In this document: in pieces, positions 61,544 to 64,000 of the stretch
Layout of the letters: every line of letters begins with the position of its first letter
Numbering within the stretch: the stretch's first letter is position 1
Source of the DNA: Candidatus Melainabacteria bacterium
GTDB taxonomy: Bacteria > Cyanobacteriota > Vampirovibrionia > Obscuribacterales > Obscuribacteraceae
DNA length: 64,000 nucleotides
Assembly: GCA_016212515.1 (NCBI GenBank)
Contig: JACRFZ010000087.1
Span: forward strand, 62,001-126,000
Direction of reading: 5' to 3'
Notes under the pieces: model-generated
What the model was told of the DNA's origin: nothing
The model's input: the letters and a program-made list of their open reading frames with translations, nothing else
Database searches by the model: none
Position numbers and translations under genes: made by a program

Positions 61544-62047
61544 ATGGATGTAAAGAAAGTACTGATTCTGGTGGCGGTTCTAGGCTTATTGTTTGCGGCT
61601 GCCCGCTATTTCAATCCCGTTCACTCAACGGAAGTCTTTGTAGACCTGGCCGAAGTAGCCCAGTCTAAGCTTGAAGCCAGCGAAGCTCCTCGTGACCCGG
61701 AACTGAAAAAAGCAGAATCCTCGGCACCGCCCGGAGCCAACACGGCAATAGGCATGCTGGTGCCCACCAACACCCCCGACAATCAGCCGCCTACTCAACT
61801 ACCCACCCGCCGTATGACGGCAAAAGTGGGGGATTCCATAAACATACAAATAGACAGCAAAGACCTGCCTTATTACAATGCCTTTGCAAGAAACGGGCTC
61901 CTGAAGCGCACAGAAGAAGGCAAACCTGCTTTCCGTTTCAAGGCTGAGCAAAAAGGCAGGGAGTACCTATACTTTTACTGCCATGCCGGTATGAACGGCG
62001 TGCGCGACGAGTATCCCCAGTGCCTCATTGTTGTAGACATTCAATAG
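61544..62047 (+). CDS. Membrane-anchored protein with cupredoxin-like CHxxM end
   Basis: Start at ATG 61544, with GGGAGG eight bases upstream; ATG 61520 is less likely. 167 residues. One N-terminal membrane helix (5-22, KVLILVAVLGLLFAAARYF), a Pro/Ala/Glu-rich linker (40-85), then a small beta-rich domain with MTAKVGDSINIQIDSKDLPY and the end YFYCHAGMNGVRDEYPQC. The Cys-His-x-x-Met cluster recalls the copper loop of plastocyanin-type proteins, but the usual first His is not seen, so copper binding is not established. It is 73 bp downstream of the thioredoxin-like gene on the same strand. Confidence 0.7.
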   Translation: MDVKKVLILVAVLGLLFAAARYFNPVHSTEVFVDLAEVAQSKLEASEAPRDPELKKAESSAPPGANTAIGMLVPTNTPDNQPPTQLPTRRMTAKVGDSINIQIDSKDLPYYNAFARNGLLKRTEEGKPAFRFKAEQKGREYLYFYCHAGMNGVRDEYPQCLIVVDIQ

Positions 62048-62089
62048 AGAGACCCGGACTTCAACCAAAGACCGCCTGAAAGGCTATTT

Positions 62090-63223
62090 TCAACTCTGGG
62101 GCGAAACCACGGCACCGGAAAAGAGAATCTGCCCACTGCCACCATCCACGATATTAAGCAGGAAGGGGCGATCGACTCGCATTAGAAGGGCTTGCCGGGG
62201 AGCACTACCCCAGCCGACTGCTGCCGTTACTGCCGCGGCCTCCGTGCCTTCTTCGTCCACCTTCAGCTTCGATTTATGTAGCACGCTTGAAACTTGCAAA
62301 CCCGGACAAATCAGCGAAAAATCATTGAAATTATCGATGCCCAACTTCGGCAGAAAATCTTTCACTTCAAACTCAAACTCAAGAGCAAAGCGAGGCATTT
62401 GCAATTGCAGATCGCAGGGAATCATGGGCATGGTAGGCTGAGCCAGAGCCGGTAAGCAATGTCCGAAGTGAAAACCGGGCTTGGGCAAAATTACCTGCAT
62501 AAAGAAGGGAGAATTGGCATAGGGCAACTTCAAGACCTGAAAGGCTTCCGATTCAAAGTACTCATACTGAGCGGTCTTAGACATAAAGATGGCTTCTCTG
62601 GTGCCGCCGCCGGCCATATGAAAGGGCCCGGCTGCGCTCTGGCTTCGATCGAACTGATCCGCCCAGCGGGCAAAGAAGTAAATGGCATTGGTGATCATAA
62701 GCGAGGCGCCAAGTATGTCTTCGCCAACTACCTGGTCGATATTACCCCTGGTGGCATTAGCCGCCCAGAAGTTTATTTGACTTGGTGCTTCCGGTGAATC
62801 GAAATCAATGCCATAGAGAGATGCAGAATAAGACTCGATACAACTATTGACGAACTGGTCATGACACAAGATGCCTTTGCCGAACCAGAGGGCTGAGGCA
62901 AGCAAAAGCTCATGGGAAAAATTGGCGGAGGTGAGGTGGTTTATAAGCTGACGATTCCAGGGATTTATCTCCTGGGGAGCCGGCAGTTTCAAACTGGCTG
63001 CCATTTGCAGGTAAGTATCACCCGCCGCGCCGTTGTAAAGCATAGACATGACAAGAAAGATGCTGGTGGGCGAAATGAATATATTGTCCAGCGGCTTGGC
63101 CAGAGCAATGGTCTTGAGGAGTTCCACCCCGAATGAATTGTTCGCGGAGACTATATGTTTCCAGTAGTCTTTGTCTGTAGGCTGAAGTGCTTGCATTTCA
63201 CCGTCTTGGGTCAGGGCTCTCAT
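62090..63223 (-). CDS. Serpin family protease inhibitor
   Basis: 377 residues, no signal peptide, full-length serpin. NNSFGVELLK, NIFISPTSIFLVMSMLYNGA, TNAIYFFARWADQF and LKLPYANSPFFMQVILP are core serpin blocks, and the hinge EEGTEAAAVTAAVG has small residues at P12-P9 as in inhibitory members. The reactive loop continues WGSAPRQALLMRVDRPFL. Counting from the hinge puts the scissile bond near Ser-Ala, but the loop is about two residues longer than in alpha-1-antitrypsin, so Trp or Arg could also be P1. Target protease unknown. ATG 63199 is an alternative start. No protease gene is adjacent; convergent with 61544-62047. Confidence 0.92.
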   Translation of the reverse strand: MRALTQDGEMQALQPTDKDYWKHIVSANNSFGVELLKTIALAKPLDNIFISPTSIFLVMSMLYNGAAGDTYLQMAASLKLPAPQEINPWNRQLINHLTSANFSHELLLASALWFGKGILCHDQFVNSCIESYSASLYGIDFDSPEAPSQINFWAANATRGNIDQVVGEDILGASLMITNAIYFFARWADQFDRSQSAAGPFHMAGGGTREAIFMSKTAQYEYFESEAFQVLKLPYANSPFFMQVILPKPGFHFGHCLPALAQPTMPMIPCDLQLQMPRFALEFEFEVKDFLPKLGIDNFNDFSLICPGLQVSSVLHKSKLKVDEEGTEAAAVTAAVGWGSAPRQALLMRVDRPFLLNIVDGGSGQILFSGAVVSPQS

Positions 63224-63285
63224 TTATGGTCGAAATAAACCATACACGATACTCTGTACCCGGCAAAAGACAAATATACGCCTTC

Positions 63286-64000
63286 CTAAAACTCAACTCC
63301 CGGTTTACGTTTCGGTTCCGATTTACCAGACTCTTTTTCCGAATTAAAAGATGTTATCGGACGTCTTTGAGCCTGATTAGGGTCGTTACTCAATACTTGC
63401 TGAGCTGTCTCGGCAATCTGAGAGGCACCTTCGAAGAGCCCGCGCTTGGAGGGCATGGCATCCCTGGTCTGGGGAGCCAGTCCGCCGTAACGAGGCGTGG
63501 CCGTAGGCTGCGGCGTTGCCGAAAGAGCAGTTTCCGGAGCTTGCGCAATGGGATTGCCGAGGGAATCTACCGCTACACCTTGAGCCTGAGCAAAGCTGGG
63601 GATGATGCCGGGTGCGGCAGGAATCTCCTGGGGACTGCTGCCCACTACACGGGCGGCAGTTGCCAGTTCAACCTGAGGAGCAGCTTGAGCAGCCCCTATA
63701 AATTGACCGCACTCAATGCAGAACTTGCCTTTTCCGGCCGGTTTATTACAGGAGGGACAAATTCTCATGCCGGTACCGGTGATAGCCTGAGCGGCAGCCG
63801 GTTGAGGTTGACCGAAGCCCGGTTGTTCACCATATGGAGCACCGAAGCCGGAAGCGGCCGGGACATTGGCCTGAGAAGGCGAAGGCTCGCCAAAACCACC
63901 CGGAGCTGGAACATTGCTTGAATGAACCACATCGGCAAGGGCATCCACCAGACCGCCCGGGTTCTGGGCGAAGCCCGGCATAGCCATACCGTGGCCGGGA
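63286..64000 (-). CDS. Zinc-ribbon protein with Pro/Gly/Ala-rich flanks (5' end outside window)
   Basis: The frame is open to the right edge, so the true start is probably beyond 64000; an ATG at 63987 would give 233 residues. The only folded part is a zinc ribbon, MRICPSCNKPAGKGKFCIECG, with four Cys (CxxC-x10-CxxC), after a Gly/Pro/Phe-rich stretch (APGGFGEPSPSQANVPAA). The C-terminal 100 residues are Ala/Gln/Pro-rich and end in a basic Lys/Pro tail (SGKSEPKRKPGVEF). No family recognised. Disordered flanks around a zinc ribbon occur in scaffold or secretion-associated proteins; no further inference is safe. Confidence 0.7.
   Translation of the reverse strand, partial: PGHGMAMPGFAQNPGGLVDALADVVHSSNVPAPGGFGEPSPSQANVPAASGFGAPYGEQPGFGQPQPAAAQAITGTGMRICPSCNKPAGKGKFCIECGQFIGAAQAAPQVELATAARVVGSSPQEIPAAPGIIPSFAQAQGVAVDSLGNPIAQAPETALSATPQPTATPRYGGLAPQTRDAMPSKRGLFEGASQIAETAQQVLSNDPNQAQRRPITSFNSEKESGKSEPKRKPGVEF

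Noticed and set aside
1..64000. tRNA, rRNA, CRISPR array, IS element, integrase, replication origin
   Set aside because: Looked for by reading; no cloverleaf, rRNA core, regular spacer array, transposase motif or DnaA-box cluster was recognised. A covariance-model search would be more sensitive for RNA genes.

Overview
The window is about 64 kb of gene-dense, mid-GC bacterial DNA with long same-strand runs, many N-terminal signal peptides, AGGAGG-type ribosome binding sites and frequent TTG/GTG starts. The best guess for the host is a non-photosynthetic cyanobacterial relative (Vampirovibrionia/Melainabacteria, Obscuribacterales-like). This rests on an LL-diaminopimelate aminotransferase, a PatA-like DUF4388 protein, secreted TPR proteins with an LFGK-type N-terminal motif, and TonB-C-like secreted proteins. 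No rRNA or other taxonomic marker is present, so this is an inference. No tRNA, rRNA, CRISPR array, IS element or integrase was found.

Left part (1-13 kb): a protein with Gly/Leu and Gln/Pro repeats that probably enters from outside the window, a multidomain HPt/receiver/GGDEF regulator, an unusual G-free 48-bp repeat pair, a minus-strand set of secreted TPR proteins containing a tandem gene duplication, a DUF2207-like membrane protein, a HIT hydrolase, a second protein built from the same repeat module as the first gene, and a HerA/DUF87-type ATPase. 13-31 kb: FecR-like protein, three GT-C type membrane glycosyltransferases in total, PlsC-like acyltransferase, NCS1 permease, small secreted proteins, a BaiN/HI0933-type flavoprotein, a TonB-C-like protein, a DUF4253 protein and dapL. 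31-46 kb: DUF4388 plus degenerate GGDEF protein, a solitary N6-adenine methyltransferase, a TetR/oxidoreductase operon with a textbook promoter and twin operators, TPR and TonB-C-like secreted proteins, a 33-residue membrane microprotein, 3-hydroxyacyl-CoA dehydrogenase, an orphan OppF-type ATPase, a replication-relaxation family wHTH protein and a BT1-type transporter.

The most interesting region is 46788-60719, possibly extending to 62047. It is a run of eleven to thirteen same-strand genes with small gaps: an Asp/Asn beta-hydroxylase-like dioxygenase, a ParB-fold protein with a DGNHR motif, a CooC/MinD-type ATPase, a fold-III PLP decarboxylase, a cysteine synthase fused to a rhodanese, a SufS-like cysteine desulfurase that overlaps it by one base, a phytoene-desaturase-like FAD enzyme, a GNAT protein, a Fur-family regulator, a second CooC-type ATPase, a tandem methyltransferase, then a secreted thioredoxin-like CPAC protein and a membrane-anchored protein with a YCHAGM motif. 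I infer a metal-regulated pathway that makes or installs a sulfur-containing, amino-acid-derived compound or cofactor. I recognise no known pathway with this gene set. A 358-bp leader with several inverted repeats precedes it.

The right end carries an inhibitory-type serpin and a zinc-ribbon, Pro/Gly/Ala-rich protein that runs off the window.
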